This document shows positions 1 through 7,302 of a stretch of DNA of 13,704 nt, one piece after another. The notes beneath the pieces were generated by a model. That model was not told the DNA's origin. It did not search any database and saw only the letters and a program-made list of their open reading frames with translations. This DNA is from Eubacteriales Family XIII. Incertae Sedis bacterium (GTDB taxonomy: Bacteria; Bacillota; Clostridia; Peptostreptococcales; Anaerovoracaceae): NCBI GenBank assembly GCA_031263875.1, contig JAISEX010000203.1, forward strand, positions 1 through 13,704. Reading direction: 5' to 3'. The position numbers and the translations under genes were made by a program. The first letter of the stretch is position 1. Each line of letters opens with the position of its first letter.

Positions 1-1
1 G

Positions 2-619
2 GTCTACAAACGCGATGACGGCATTGTCATTATCGACCCCGAAAAGTCGAAGGGGCAGAAAGCCATTGCGGACGCCTGCCCGATCGGAGCGGTCTATTGG
101 AACGAGGAGCTTGAAATACCGCAGAAGTGTACGATGTGCGCCGAGCTGCTCGACGATCCCGCATATTTATCGTATCTTGGCGACGAGGAACTGAAAGTCC
201 CGCGCTGCGTCGAGGTCTGCCCGAACAGGGCCATAAAATTTGGCGACCTCGATGACCCGGACAGCGAGATCAACCGGTTTATCGCGGAGCGCCGCGTCAC
301 ACAATTGAAACCCCTTAAAGGTCGTGAAACGAATGTCGTCCACCTGAATATCCCGACGGTATTTCTCGCGGGGACGGTCTGTCTGCCGCAGGAGCTCGAT
401 GAAGTCGCGCCCGGAGCGAAGGTGGTTTTGAAGGACGACGAATCCGGGGAAACCTGGGAGGCCGAAACGAATTATTTCGGCGATTGGGAGGTGGATTGGC
501 TGCCCGAGAACAGGAAGGTCAGCGGCGCTATTACGCTCGACGGTTACAAACCCATCGAGTTTGGGGCGACGACGGATGACGACCACTTCGTCGGCAGGGT
601 GTATTTTGAGAGGGCGTAA
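2..619 (+). CDS. 4Fe-4S subunit of a molybdopterin oxidoreductase, transhydroxylase-like (5' partial)
   Basis: The C-terminal 205 residues of an electron-transfer subunit of the DMSO-reductase superfamily; the N-terminus and its first clusters lie off the left edge. Visible cluster ligands, numbered from the first complete codon, are C26 in ACPIGAV, C43-x2-C46, and C69-x3-C73 in RCVEVCP, the DmsB-type pattern. After about residue 110 the protein carries an extra domain of roughly 90 residues rich in beta strands (LNIPTVFLAGTV, then GAKVVLKDD, ending GRVYFERA). DmsB lacks this, but the small subunit of pyrogallol-phloroglucinol transhydroxylase is known for a C-terminal beta-barrel, and the ACPIGAVYWNEE and PQKCTMCAELLDD segments agree with that group. 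The inferred role is moving electrons to or from a Mo-bis-MGD catalytic subunit, probably encoded just upstream. Transhydroxylase, catechol dehydroxylase or another relative are all possible. Confidence 0.8.
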   Translation, partial: VYKRDDGIVIIDPEKSKGQKAIADACPIGAVYWNEELEIPQKCTMCAELLDDPAYLSYLGDEELKVPRCVEVCPNRAIKFGDLDDPDSEINRFIAERRVTQLKPLKGRETNVVHLNIPTVFLAGTVCLPQELDEVAPGAKVVLKDDESGETWEAETNYFGDWEVDWLPENRKVSGAITLDGYKPIEFGATTDDDHFVGRVYFERA

Positions 620-627
620 CTGAGAGC

Positions 628-857
628 GGAATACGCGGCGCGCGGTGGGCATTACGCAAAACGCACGGTGAATATTATGCAAAACGTGTGCAGAGGATTG
701 CGTGAAACGCGCGGTGAATATTACGCGAAATACACGGTGAGGATTACGTAAAACGCACGGTGGGCATTACGCAAAACGCACGGTGAATATTACGCAAAAC
801 GCATAGTGAGCATTACGCAAAACGCGCGGTTAATATTACACAAAAAGCATAGTGAGC
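628..857. repeat. 23-bp tandem repeat array, about 10 copies
   Basis: Successive units begin at 628, 651, 674, 697, 720, 743, 766, 789, 812 and 835, exactly 23 bp apart. The core reads ATTACGCAAAACGC followed by a CGGTG segment. Variants include ATTATGC, ATTGCGTG and ATTACAC, with CGCGG or CATAG in place of CACGG. The first unit (628-650) matches only in its second half and the last drifts. The period is not a multiple of three and no plausible gene runs through it. It fills nearly all of the gap between the FeS subunit and the thiolase, ending 56 bp before the thiolase start. It could be a binding array for a regulator or a neutral minisatellite. Confidence 0.93.
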
Positions 858-913
858 AGCATGCGGAGTATTGGAATAAATTGTAAATAGCTGATACGCG
901 GGAGAGGATTCTT

Positions 914-2107
914 ATGGACAAGGTAGTGATAGTTGACGGATGCAGGACGGCGGTCGGGAAGATCGGCGGCACGCTGAAGACGGTGCTGGCGGAGGAACTC
1001 GCCCGTGTCGTGATGAAGGCGGTTCTTGAGCGGACGGGCGTCGATCCCGCGGAACTGGACGAGGTCATCTTCGGCCACGCGCGCCAGTCGTCGGATAATC
1101 CGAATATCGCGCGGCTCGCGGCTCTGCGCGCGGGGATCCCGGAAGCGGTCCCGGCCTATACGGTCATGCGGCAGTGCGCCTCCGGTATGACGGCCATAAA
1201 CAACGGGTTTAACAGCATTCTCGCGGGCCAGTGCGACGCGGTTCTCGCGGGCGGCGCCGAGTCGATGAGTACGGCGCCGTTCTATATCAGGAACGCGCGG
1301 TACGGGCTCGGCACGGGAAATGCGCTGCTGCTCGATTCCGTGACGGAAGTCCAGCCAAACAGCCAGCCGCAGGAAATCTACGGGACATTCGGCATGGGCA
1401 TGACGGCGGAAAACGTCGCCGAGCAGTTCGGCGTGTCGCGCGAAGCGCAGGACGCTTTCGCGATGCAGAGCCAGGAACGCGCCGCGGCGGCTATCGCGGC
1501 GGGAAAATTCAAAGGCGAGATCGTTCCCGTAACGGTTCCGCAGAGGCGGGGCGATCCGGTCGTTTTCGACACGGACGAATTCCCGAAGCAGACGACGCTC
1601 GAAAAGCTCGCTTCGCTTCCGGCCGCGTTTAAAGAGGGCGGCACGGTAACGGCGGGAAATTCATCGGGACGGAATGACGGGGCGTCGGCCGTTCTTATAA
1701 TGAAGGAAAGTAAGGCGGAAGCGCTCGGATTGAAGCCGCTCGCGCGTATCGTGACTTTCGCCAACGCGGGTCTCGACCCGCGCATTATGGGGGTCGGGCC
1801 GGTGTACGCGACGCGCAAGGCGCTGAAACAGGCGGGCATGACGATAGATCAGATCGATCTCGTCGAACTGAATGAGGCGTTTGCGGCGCAGTCGGTTGCG
1901 TCCGTGCGGGAGCTCGGCCTTGACGAGAAGCTCGTCAATGTCAACGGCGGGGCCATCGCGCTCGGACATCCGATCGGCTCGTCGGGGTGCCGCATTATCG
2001 TGACGCTCGCGCATGAGCTGATGAAACGTGACGGCGCGCGTTTCGGGCTCGCGACGCTCTGCATTGCCGGCGGTCTTGGGTCGGCTTGTATTATAGAAAA
2101 GATGTAA
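914..2107 (+). CDS. Thiolase (acetyl-CoA C-acyltransferase family)
   Basis: A full-length thiolase of 397 residues, the usual size for the degradative/biosynthetic acetyl-CoA acetyltransferase family. The nucleophile is C88 in RQCASGM, the NEAFAAQ motif is intact, the catalytic histidine is H352 in [14 protein letters not shown], and the second active-site cysteine is C383 in LCIAGGLG, where most relatives have CIGGG. The reaction would be reversible CoA-dependent cleavage of a 3-oxoacyl-CoA to acetyl-CoA and a shortened acyl-CoA, in the cytosol. The ATG at 914 follows GGAGAGG (901-907) at 6 nt. SDR1 starts 18 nt after the stop, so the two are probably cotranscribed. Beside redox genes it may finish a ring- or side-chain-degradation route, but housekeeping acetoacetyl-CoA formation cannot be excluded. 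Chain-length specificity cannot be read from sequence. Confidence 0.95.
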   Translation: MDKVVIVDGCRTAVGKIGGTLKTVLAEELARVVMKAVLERTGVDPAELDEVIFGHARQSSDNPNIARLAALRAGIPEAVPAYTVMRQCASGMTAINNGFNSILAGQCDAVLAGGAESMSTAPFYIRNARYGLGTGNALLLDSVTEVQPNSQPQEIYGTFGMGMTAENVAEQFGVSREAQDAFAMQSQERAAAAIAAGKFKGEIVPVTVPQRRGDPVVFDTDEFPKQTTLEKLASLPAAFKEGGTVTAGNSSGRNDGASAVLIMKESKAEALGLKPLARIVTFANAGLDPRIMGVGPVYATRKALKQAGMTIDQIDLVELNEAFAAQSVASVRELGLDEKLVNVNGGAIALGHPIGSSGCRIIVTLAHELMKRDGARFGLATLCIAGGLGSACIIEKM

Positions 2108-2125
2108 GAGGAAGGAGTTTTAAAG

Positions 2126-2932
2126 ATGGGAAAGACATTATTTGATCTGACGGGGAAGAACGCGGTCGTTATCGGCGGGGCGGGCGGCCTCGGCCAGGCG
2201 ATAGCTCAGGGGCTTGCGGAGGCGGGCGCGAAGGTGCTTATCTCGAGCCGTAACGAGGAATCGCTCCGGCGCGCGCAGGGTGAGATCGAGGCGGCGGCGG
2301 GCGTGTCCGTGCTCTACAGCAGCGCTGACGCGAGCGACGAAGCGCAGGTCGAGGGGCTTGTAGCGGACGCGGCGCGGCAGTTCGGCGGGCCGGTTTCTAT
2401 TCTCGTCAACGCGCAGGGCTTTAACAAAAAGCAGGATGCGCTTGACTTCGATATCGATGTCTTTCGGCAGATGCTCGAAGCCAACGTCACGAGCTTTATG
2501 ATTTCCGCGAAGCACTTCGGCAAGCATTTCAAGGAGAACGGTTACGGGAAGATCGTGAACCTCTCGTCCGTGCGCGGCAAGATCGCGACGAAGACGACGG
2601 GCAACGCGGGTTATTGCACGACGAAGGGCGCGGTCGATATGCTGACGAAGCAGCTCGCGTCGGAGTTCGGCCCGTTCGGTGTGACGGTCAACGCGGTCGC
2701 CCCGAATATTACGGCGACGCCGATGATGACGAAGATATTCGAGATGCGCGCCGCGGAAGCCGGCGTCGATATCGACGCGTATCTGAAGCAGCAGGCGGCG
2801 GGCCTCCCGATGCGGAAAATGTCCATGCCGGAAGATATCGTCGGCACGGCGGTCTTCCTCGCTTCGGAGGCGTCCGATTTTATGACGGGCAATATCCTGT
2901 ATCCGGATGGCGGCCTTGTCGCGGTCGGCTGA
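2126..2932 (+). CDS. Short-chain dehydrogenase/reductase (SDR1)
   Basis: A classical SDR of 268 residues, NAD(P)-dependent and cytosolic, acting on an alcohol/ketone pair. The nucleotide-binding motif is GGAGGLG (17-23). The usual NNAG is NAQG (95-98). N120, S148, Y163 and K167 form the catalytic set (NLSSV, then YCTTK). The Ser-Tyr spacing is 15 instead of the common 13, so the substrate loop carries two extra residues. R42 at the end of the second strand (ISSRNEE) favours NADP(H). The C-terminus ends in the family pattern GNILYPDGG. AAGGAG (2112-2117) lies 8 nt before the ATG, 18 nt behind the thiolase stop. Gluconate 5-dehydrogenase-like, 3-oxoacyl reductase and phloroglucinol-reductase-like roles are all compatible; the substrate is unknown. 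Confidence 0.93.
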   Translation: MGKTLFDLTGKNAVVIGGAGGLGQAIAQGLAEAGAKVLISSRNEESLRRAQGEIEAAAGVSVLYSSADASDEAQVEGLVADAARQFGGPVSILVNAQGFNKKQDALDFDIDVFRQMLEANVTSFMISAKHFGKHFKENGYGKIVNLSSVRGKIATKTTGNAGYCTTKGAVDMLTKQLASEFGPFGVTVNAVAPNITATPMMTKIFEMRAAEAGVDIDAYLKQQAAGLPMRKMSMPEDIVGTAVFLASEASDFMTGNILYPDGGLVAVG

Positions 2933-2986
2933 GATGGCGTTATCGCTGCACTGACATGCCGGGGCGAGTCCCTCCGCTATACATTC

Positions 2987-3037
2987 GGGCGCATGGGGCA
3001 CTCAAAAAGTTCCTTTTTGAGTGCCCCACCGGGCTAT
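2987..3037 (+). repeat. Dispersed hairpin element, copy 1
   Basis: Flank GGGCGCAT (2987-2994), a perfect 15-bp inverted repeat with left arm GGGGCACTCAAAAAG (2995-3009), a TTC loop, the right arm (3013-3027), then flank ACCGGGCTAT (3028-3037). It lies 54 bp after the SDR1 stop and could end transcription, but no T-run follows, so it is not a canonical intrinsic terminator. The same flanks recur at four other sites with different stems. Confidence 0.85.
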
Positions 3038-3068
3038 TCGCTGCAATTCCGCTCATGCTACCGTCGTC

Positions 3069-3090
3069 ATTCCGGGTTCCGTCCCGGAAT
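3069..3090. repeat. Short inverted repeat, ATTCCGGG type, copy 1
   Basis: ATTCCGGG (3069-3076) and CCCGGAAT (3083-3090) around a 6-nt spacer, preceded by CGTC. A second copy in opposite orientation is at 9891-9911. It resembles the small REP-like intergenic palindromes common in bacteria. It sits between the A and B blocks of the first gap. Confidence 0.75.
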
Positions 3091-3565
3091 CCCCCAGATC
3101 GGGGTACCTGCGCGAGCCTAGTCTGCGGAATTTCCGCTGCTATCCCTTGCGCGTCGCTCGGCTGCGCCTCGCTCCTTGTGCGGGCGGGGGTGCACGGCAT
3201 ATTCGTCCGTATGCCGGCGAACCGGTGTACCGCGGGGAGCGAAAAACGAAACGGGCGGACAGGCGTGGCGTGAGCGTTCTCATCGTGCCGTCCCCCTTCC
3301 CTGCCGGGAGCTGAGGTTTCGTGCAAAATCACGCATACTTAGAATCAAACGACAAGAAATTATAAAAATCATAGCGAAAAACATGAAAAAAAGGTATTAT
3401 TAATAGAAAATAAAAAGAACGGAAATTTCATTTGAGGTAAGCGGCAGAGCAGCAAATATGGAGCTATTATTATCTCGGCGACTAAGATAAGAGGAGAAGC
3501 AAAACGCCGTTATAGCCTGAGCGCACTGTCTGCAATGAGGATGATGAAAGGGAGCGGCGTCAGCC

Positions 3566-3617
3566 GCGACGCGCGAGGGATAGAAGGGGTGCGCAGCAGC
3601 CGCGAAGCGGCCGGAGC
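3566..3617 (-). repeat. Dispersed repeat block B, minus copy
   Basis: The reverse complement of these 52 bases matches 12693-12744 at 51 of 52 positions. The recognisable core, read on the minus strand, is GGCCGCTTCGCGGCTGCTGC followed by a CACCCCTTCTATCCC segment. A diverged copy lies at 10152-10188 (minus). Shorter plus-strand matches to its distal part start near 3137 and 9773. It is non-coding. Confidence 0.9.
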
Positions 3618-3633
3618 GTACGCGGAGCCCTGA

Positions 3634-3665
3634 ATAGCCCGGTGGGGCGCCAGCCCCACGCGCCC
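3634..3665 (-). repeat. Dispersed hairpin element, copy 2 (reverse)
   Basis: Reversed element: ATAGCCCGGT (3634-3643), a short hairpin (GTGGGGC 3642-3648, 4-nt loop, GCCCCAC 3653-3659), and ACGCGCCC (3658-3665), a one-base variant of the other flank. It has the smallest stem of the five and lies 49 bp before the SDR2 start. Confidence 0.8.
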
Positions 3666-3714
3666 GCAGTATTAACAGAGTGACGAATATGCAGAGCAGA
3701 AATGAGGCAAAACG

Positions 3715-4476
3715 ATGGGCAGACTTGAGGGAAAAGTAGCGGTCGTGACCGGCGCCGGAAACGGCATCGGGCGCGCGACGGCGATTCGTTTCGCGCGGGA
3801 AGGCGCAAAGGTGGTCATTACGACGCGCCGGCAGGATCACGGCGAAGAAACCATAGCGGCGATACGAGCGGCGGGCGGCGAGGGCTTTTTCGCGCAGGCG
3901 AACGTGCGCGACAAGGCGGAGATACAGGCGGTCGTCGATAAGGCGCCGGAATTATACGGGAAACTCGACATCCTCGTGAACTGCGCGGGCGTTCTCGTCT
4001 GGAAGCCGTTCCTCGAACAGGATGACGAGGATTATAATTTAATCAGTGAAACAAATTTCCGCGCGCAGATATATACGATGCAAAAGGCGATTCCTTTTAT
4101 GCAAAAAAACGGACAAGGGTCTATAATAAATGTAGCGTCGGTCTCGGCAAAAAAGCCGGAACTAAATTCGTATTTTTACGGGGCCTTTAAAGCGGCGACC
4201 GCGAACCTGACGATGAACGTGGCGAAGGAGTTTGCGCCGCAGAAGATTCGCGTCAACTGCGTGGCGCCGGGTCCCGTCAACACGGGCATGACGCCGGGCG
4301 AATCCAAGGTGCCGGAGCAGGTGAGGTGGATGGAGGAAAATATCGCGATTATTGGAAGGCTTGGCGAGCCGGACGATATCGCAAATATGAATCTGTTCCT
4401 CGCGAGCGACGAGGCGTCGTGGATCACGGGCGAGATGTTTGTGGTCGACGGCGGCACCTGTATTTCGTGCCAGTAA
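3715..4476 (+). CDS. Short-chain dehydrogenase/reductase (SDR2)
   Basis: A classical SDR of 253 residues with all family motifs: TGAGNGIG (12-19), NCAG (89-92), N114, S142, Y155 and K159 (YGAFK) with the standard 13-residue Ser-Tyr spacing, and a C-terminal VVDGG. R38-R39 after the second strand point to NADP(H). It is the first gene of a tight set: the four-cluster ferredoxin begins 23 nt after its stop, followed by the AOR-family subunit. This suggests that its carbonyl or alcohol product is handed to, or comes from, the tungsten-type enzyme. GAGG (3704-3707) lies 7 nt before the ATG. The stretch around 4020-4180 is more AT-rich than the rest of the gene (for example AATTTAATCAG and AAATTCGTATTTTT). 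The substrate is unknown. Confidence 0.94.
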   Translation: MGRLEGKVAVVTGAGNGIGRATAIRFAREGAKVVITTRRQDHGEETIAAIRAAGGEGFFAQANVRDKAEIQAVVDKAPELYGKLDILVNCAGVLVWKPFLEQDDEDYNLISETNFRAQIYTMQKAIPFMQKNGQGSIINVASVSAKKPELNSYFYGAFKAATANLTMNVAKEFAPQKIRVNCVAPGPVNTGMTPGESKVPEQVRWMEENIAIIGRLGEPDDIANMNLFLASDEASWITGEMFVVDGGTCISCQ

Positions 4477-4499
4477 GAAGATTATATTAGAGGAAAACA

Positions 4500-5045
4500 T
4501 TGAGTAAACCGGGGAGGCATATCGTTCAATATCCGAAAGAATTTTCGCTGTGCGCGGGCTGCACGTCGTGTGAGATCGTGTGCTCGCTGCTTCATGACGG
4601 CGTGGTGGGCCACGGGTACAACCGCATTTTCCTGAAGCGCAGCGAGCCGGATATGATGCATACGATATACGCGTGTCTGCACTGCGAGGATCATCCGTGT
4701 TATGAGAAATGCCCGAAGAAGGGCGCGGCCATGCTGCTCGATGAGAACGGTATCGTTTCGATAAATGAAGACGAGTGCATCGGCTGCGGCCTGTGCGTGC
4801 GGGCGTGCAGCTTTGAGCCGCCGCGGATCAATATGGTGAAATCGAAGGACAAGGCGAAACGCAAGGCGAAGAAATGCGATCTTTGCCGCACGCGTCCCGA
4901 GGGGCCGGCGTGTATTGAGTGGTGTCCCGTCCGCTGCATCGGCATGAGCGACGAACCGCTGCCCGTTACCGCGGAAAACGCTGCGGAAACGGCCGGCATT
5001 CCCGCGAATGAGCGGGCGGACGATTTGGCGTACGGAAAGGCGTAG
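4500..5045 (+). CDS. Four-cluster [4Fe-4S] ferredoxin subunit paired with AOR-family enzyme
   Basis: 181 residues with sixteen cluster-type cysteines in four sets: C18/21/24/28, C59/62/67/71, C93/96/99/103 and C126/129/138/142. This is the HycB/DmsB-type arrangement for four [4Fe-4S] clusters; C146 is extra. The tail after about residue 150 is acidic and low in structure. There is no signal peptide or membrane segment, so it is cytosolic. The start is TTG at 4500, chosen because AGAGG (4489-4493) lies 6 nt upstream and the LCAGCTSCEIVC motif follows at the usual distance. Only 7 nt separate its stop from the AOR-family gene. Such pairs are known for AOR/WOR-type enzymes, where the small subunit wires the pterin centre to an external ferredoxin or oxidoreductase, and a similar role is inferred. 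Confidence 0.93.
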   Translation: MSKPGRHIVQYPKEFSLCAGCTSCEIVCSLLHDGVVGHGYNRIFLKRSEPDMMHTIYACLHCEDHPCYEKCPKKGAAMLLDENGIVSINEDECIGCGLCVRACSFEPPRINMVKSKDKAKRKAKKCDLCRTRPEGPACIEWCPVRCIGMSDEPLPVTAENAAETAGIPANERADDLAYGKA

Positions 5046-5052
5046 ACGACGA

Positions 5053-7092
5053 ATGACCCAGTACGGTTACATCGGGAAGATAGCGCGCATAAATCTGACG
5101 GACAAGACGGTCGGTGTCGTCAACACGTTCGATTATGTGCCGAAGTATATCGGGGGCCGGGCCGTGGCGAACCGCATTTTTTACGATGAGGTCGCGCCCG
5201 GCGTGGGCGCTTTCGACCCCGAAAACAAGATGATTTATATGACGGGGCCGACGACGGGCACGGGCATCCCGACCGGCGGACGCTCGGTCTTTTGCTCCAT
5301 CGCCGCGAACAATTACCCGGAGCAATACGCATGGAGCGGGATCGGCGGCTGGATCGGCGCCGAGCTGAAGTTTGCGGGCTGGGACGGCCTGATTATCGAA
5401 GGAAAGGCCGCCGAACCCACGTATGTCTTTATTGAAGACGACGATATCCAGTTTCTCAGCGCCGCGCCGCTGTGGGGCAAATTTGTCCACGCCGCGCAGG
5501 CGGCATTGCGGGAGGCCCACGGCGACGACGTTATCAGTTGCGTCATCGGGCCGGCGGGCGAAAATCTTATGAGAAACGCGAGCCTGACCACGAGCAACGA
5601 CAACGTCGCCGCGAAAGCCGGTTTCGGCGCGGTGTTCGGCGCGAAAAACCTAAAGGCGTTTGCGGTGCGCGGCACGGGGACCGTCGTTCCGGCGGATATC
5701 GAGAAGCTGTTCTATCTGCGCAAACATATGGGCACGCCGTATATGCGGCCATCCCCCGTCGTTCATGAGGACGAACACGGCATGGACGGTAACCGCATCC
5801 CGGTCGAGGGCGGCTGGGACCGCGGGCAGGTCGCGTGCAGCCACGGCTGCAATCAGCATTGCTGCCGCCTGATGATAAACATCCCCTCGGCTTTTTCCGA
5901 GAAGGAAACGGTGAACCAGGTCGAAAAATGCGTCGGCATCTTCGCCTACGGTTTTCAGGAGGATTGCAGTTGGAGTCCCATTATGACCTGGGAAACGGAG
6001 CAGAACGCCATTCTGCCGTGCAAGATGCTGTCCGACGAACCGCCGCCGATCGACGGTACCGACCCCTATATCGACAAGCTCTTTGAGCACGTGCCGGGCG
6101 ATATTACGAATTACTGGAAGCCGGACTTCCACAAGGGCAGCGTGATGATGCACCTCTGTAACGAGTACGGCATCGACAAGTGGGACGTTATCGTGTGGTA
6201 TATGACGTGGATCGCTTCCTGCAAGGCGGAGGGTCTGCTCGATGATCTCGGGTTCGATATGGAACCCGACGCAGAAAATGAAGCATTTGTCCGTTATTTC
6301 CTCGATATGATAACATATAGGAAAGGTCGGCTCGGTAAGATATTCGGCGAGGGCATGGCGCGCGCCACGCGGACGCTTGGACAGGAGAAATATGCGAAGA
6401 CGATTTACCAGGGAAGATACAGCCAGGTCGTGCCCGGATTGAAGCTCGACATTCCGGTCAGCCTTGAATCGGCGTGGGGCATGAGCTACCATTGGGCGGG
6501 CCGCGGCTACGAGGCGACGATAAACAGACCGGGTTGGCTTGCTATCGCGCTCGAACTGATGACCGTGACGCGCGATAATCAGACGGTCGCTCATTTTCAC
6601 GATACGTACGATCACCTGCTCGCGATAGGCGACGACCCGTGCCATAGCGAAGTCCTGATCGACAGCGTTATCATGAATGAAAATAAGGGTGAAATGAAGG
6701 ATTCCGTTTCAACGTGCGAGTGGCAGAGCCCCGACCTGCTGTGGACGTCGATGGAGGCCGAAATGTATACGGCGGCCACGGGCATAGAGATGACGGAAGC
6801 GGATATCAACGACGCGGCCGAACGTTCAAAACTGCTGATGCGCGCCATCACGATGCGTAATTTCGGGCGTGACCGGGATATGGAGGTAAACGCGGTGTTC
6901 CCAACGCTGCAGTATCCCGACCCGCGCGGCGAAACCGTCACGTGGGAAGATTGGAATGATTTTGTCGATTTGTATTACCGGAAGCGCGGTTGGGATATCG
7001 CGACAGGGTGGCCCACGCGCGAAACGTGGGAGCGTTACGGGCTTGCGGATATCGCGGACGATATGGCGTCGATCGGCAAGCTGCCGGCGTAA
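5053..7092 (+). CDS. Aldehyde:ferredoxin oxidoreductase family protein (tungsten/Mo bis-pterin)
   Basis: 679 residues, slightly longer than typical AORs (about 600-650). The N-terminal domain is clear: YGYIGKIARINLTDKTV, GGRAVANRIFYDE, GPTTGTGIPTGGRS, GIGGWIGAELKFAGWDG and GPAGENLMRNASLTT, ending at GAVFGAKNLKAFAVRG. Cluster ligands appear to be C262, C266, C270 (or C271) and C555 in DSVSTCEW. The first three are spaced C-x3-C-x3-C, where classic AORs have C-x2-C-x3-C. The family oxidises aldehydes to acids with ferredoxin, or in specialised branches reduces acids or aromatic thioesters. The start at 5053 is chosen because the family N-terminus begins there; an upstream ATG at 5008 would add 15 arginine-rich residues overlapping the ferredoxin gene. 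The ribosome site is weak (GGAAAGG 5034-5040), so translation may be coupled to the upstream gene. Confidence 0.93.
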   Translation: MTQYGYIGKIARINLTDKTVGVVNTFDYVPKYIGGRAVANRIFYDEVAPGVGAFDPENKMIYMTGPTTGTGIPTGGRSVFCSIAANNYPEQYAWSGIGGWIGAELKFAGWDGLIIEGKAAEPTYVFIEDDDIQFLSAAPLWGKFVHAAQAALREAHGDDVISCVIGPAGENLMRNASLTTSNDNVAAKAGFGAVFGAKNLKAFAVRGTGTVVPADIEKLFYLRKHMGTPYMRPSPVVHEDEHGMDGNRIPVEGGWDRGQVACSHGCNQHCCRLMINIPSAFSEKETVNQVEKCVGIFAYGFQEDCSWSPIMTWETEQNAILPCKMLSDEPPPIDGTDPYIDKLFEHVPGDITNYWKPDFHKGSVMMHLCNEYGIDKWDVIVWYMTWIASCKAEGLLDDLGFDMEPDAENEAFVRYFLDMITYRKGRLGKIFGEGMARATRTLGQEKYAKTIYQGRYSQVVPGLKLDIPVSLESAWGMSYHWAGRGYEATINRPGWLAIALELMTVTRDNQTVAHFHDTYDHLLAIGDDPCHSEVLIDSVIMNENKGEMKDSVSTCEWQSPDLLWTSMEAEMYTAATGIEMTEADINDAAERSKLLMRAITMRNFGRDRDMEVNAVFPTLQYPDPRGETVTWEDWNDFVDLYYRKRGWDIATGWPTRETWERYGLADIADDMASIGKLPA

Positions 7093-7228
7093 CGCGCGGC
7101 GTAAGAAAGAAGTGCTCGATGGCGTTGGCGCGCGTCGAGAAGTGCGGGGTTCTCCCTGGTTTGCGCGGCGGTGCCGCGGCGTAAAACAGAGCGGAGAGGT
7201 GAGCAGGAACCCGCGGCGCTCTACCGCA

Positions 7229-7244
7229 TGATCGCCTGCGATCA
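7229..7244. promoter_or_regulatory. 16-bp palindrome upstream of the LysR gene
   Basis: TGATCGCCTGCGATCA: perfect 7-bp arms around CT, 57 bp before the LysR start. It contains symmetric T-N11-A spacings, the loose signature of LysR-type binding sites, so autoregulatory binding is plausible. It also lies in the gap after the AOR operon, so it might serve that operon's end. No experiment or second copy supports it. Confidence 0.45.
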
Positions 7245-7264
7245 CGGGTGGTTGGTAAGGTTCA

Positions 7265-7302
7265 CCGTTCGTTTGAGCCGCACAGCGGCATGGAGGGAAG
7301 TA
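7265..7302 (+). promoter_or_regulatory. 38-bp leader motif, copy 1 (before LysR)
   Basis: Matches 8685-8722 without gaps at 31 of 38 positions. It begins CCGTTCGTTT, then a small hairpin (GCCGC, ACA, GCGGC at 7277-7289), then ATGGAGGGAAGTA, which includes the ribosome site GGAGGG (7292-7297) of the LysR gene. Being conserved before two separate genes, it may be a shared regulatory site in DNA or mRNA. Confidence 0.6.

Larger units (their letters stand above)
2933..3714. other. Gene-free 782-bp gap bounded by facing repeat elements
   Basis: No credible gene. Short open frames here lack ribosome sites or family motifs and run through repeats. In order it holds hairpin element copy 1 (2987-3037), a short ATTCCGGG inverted repeat (3069-3090), repeat block B in plus orientation (3137-3177), an AT-rich stretch (about 3338-3480) that could hold the promoter of the SDR2 operon although no clear -35/-10 pair stands out, block B in minus orientation (3566-3617) and hairpin element copy 2 in minus orientation (3634-3665). 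The whole reads as a unit with inverted ends. Confidence 0.7.

Noticed and set aside
628..857. CRISPR array
   Set aside because: The 23-bp units abut directly with no unique spacers, so it is a simple tandem repeat.
871..897. Promoter before the thiolase (TTGGAA and TGATAC)
   Set aside because: The spacer is only 15 bp and the -10 match is weak; not enough to report as a site.
2614..3273. 219-codon plus-strand frame overlapping the end of SDR1
   Set aside because: It runs out of frame through SDR1 and then through repeat elements, with no start signal and an arginine/glycine-rich nonsense composition.
2987..3665. Integron attC sites or an insertion sequence with transposase
   Set aside because: No GTTRRRY/RYYYAAC core sites and no transposase or integrase coding sequence are present.
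5008..5052. Upstream ATG for the AOR-family gene
   Set aside because: It would add 15 arginine-rich residues overlapping the ferredoxin gene; the family N-terminus starts at 5053.
5650..6645. 331-codon minus-strand open frame opposite the AOR-family gene
   Set aside because: It lies wholly within a well-supported gene, has no family motifs, and its arginine- and histidine-rich composition is typical of an antisense shadow in GC-rich coding DNA.
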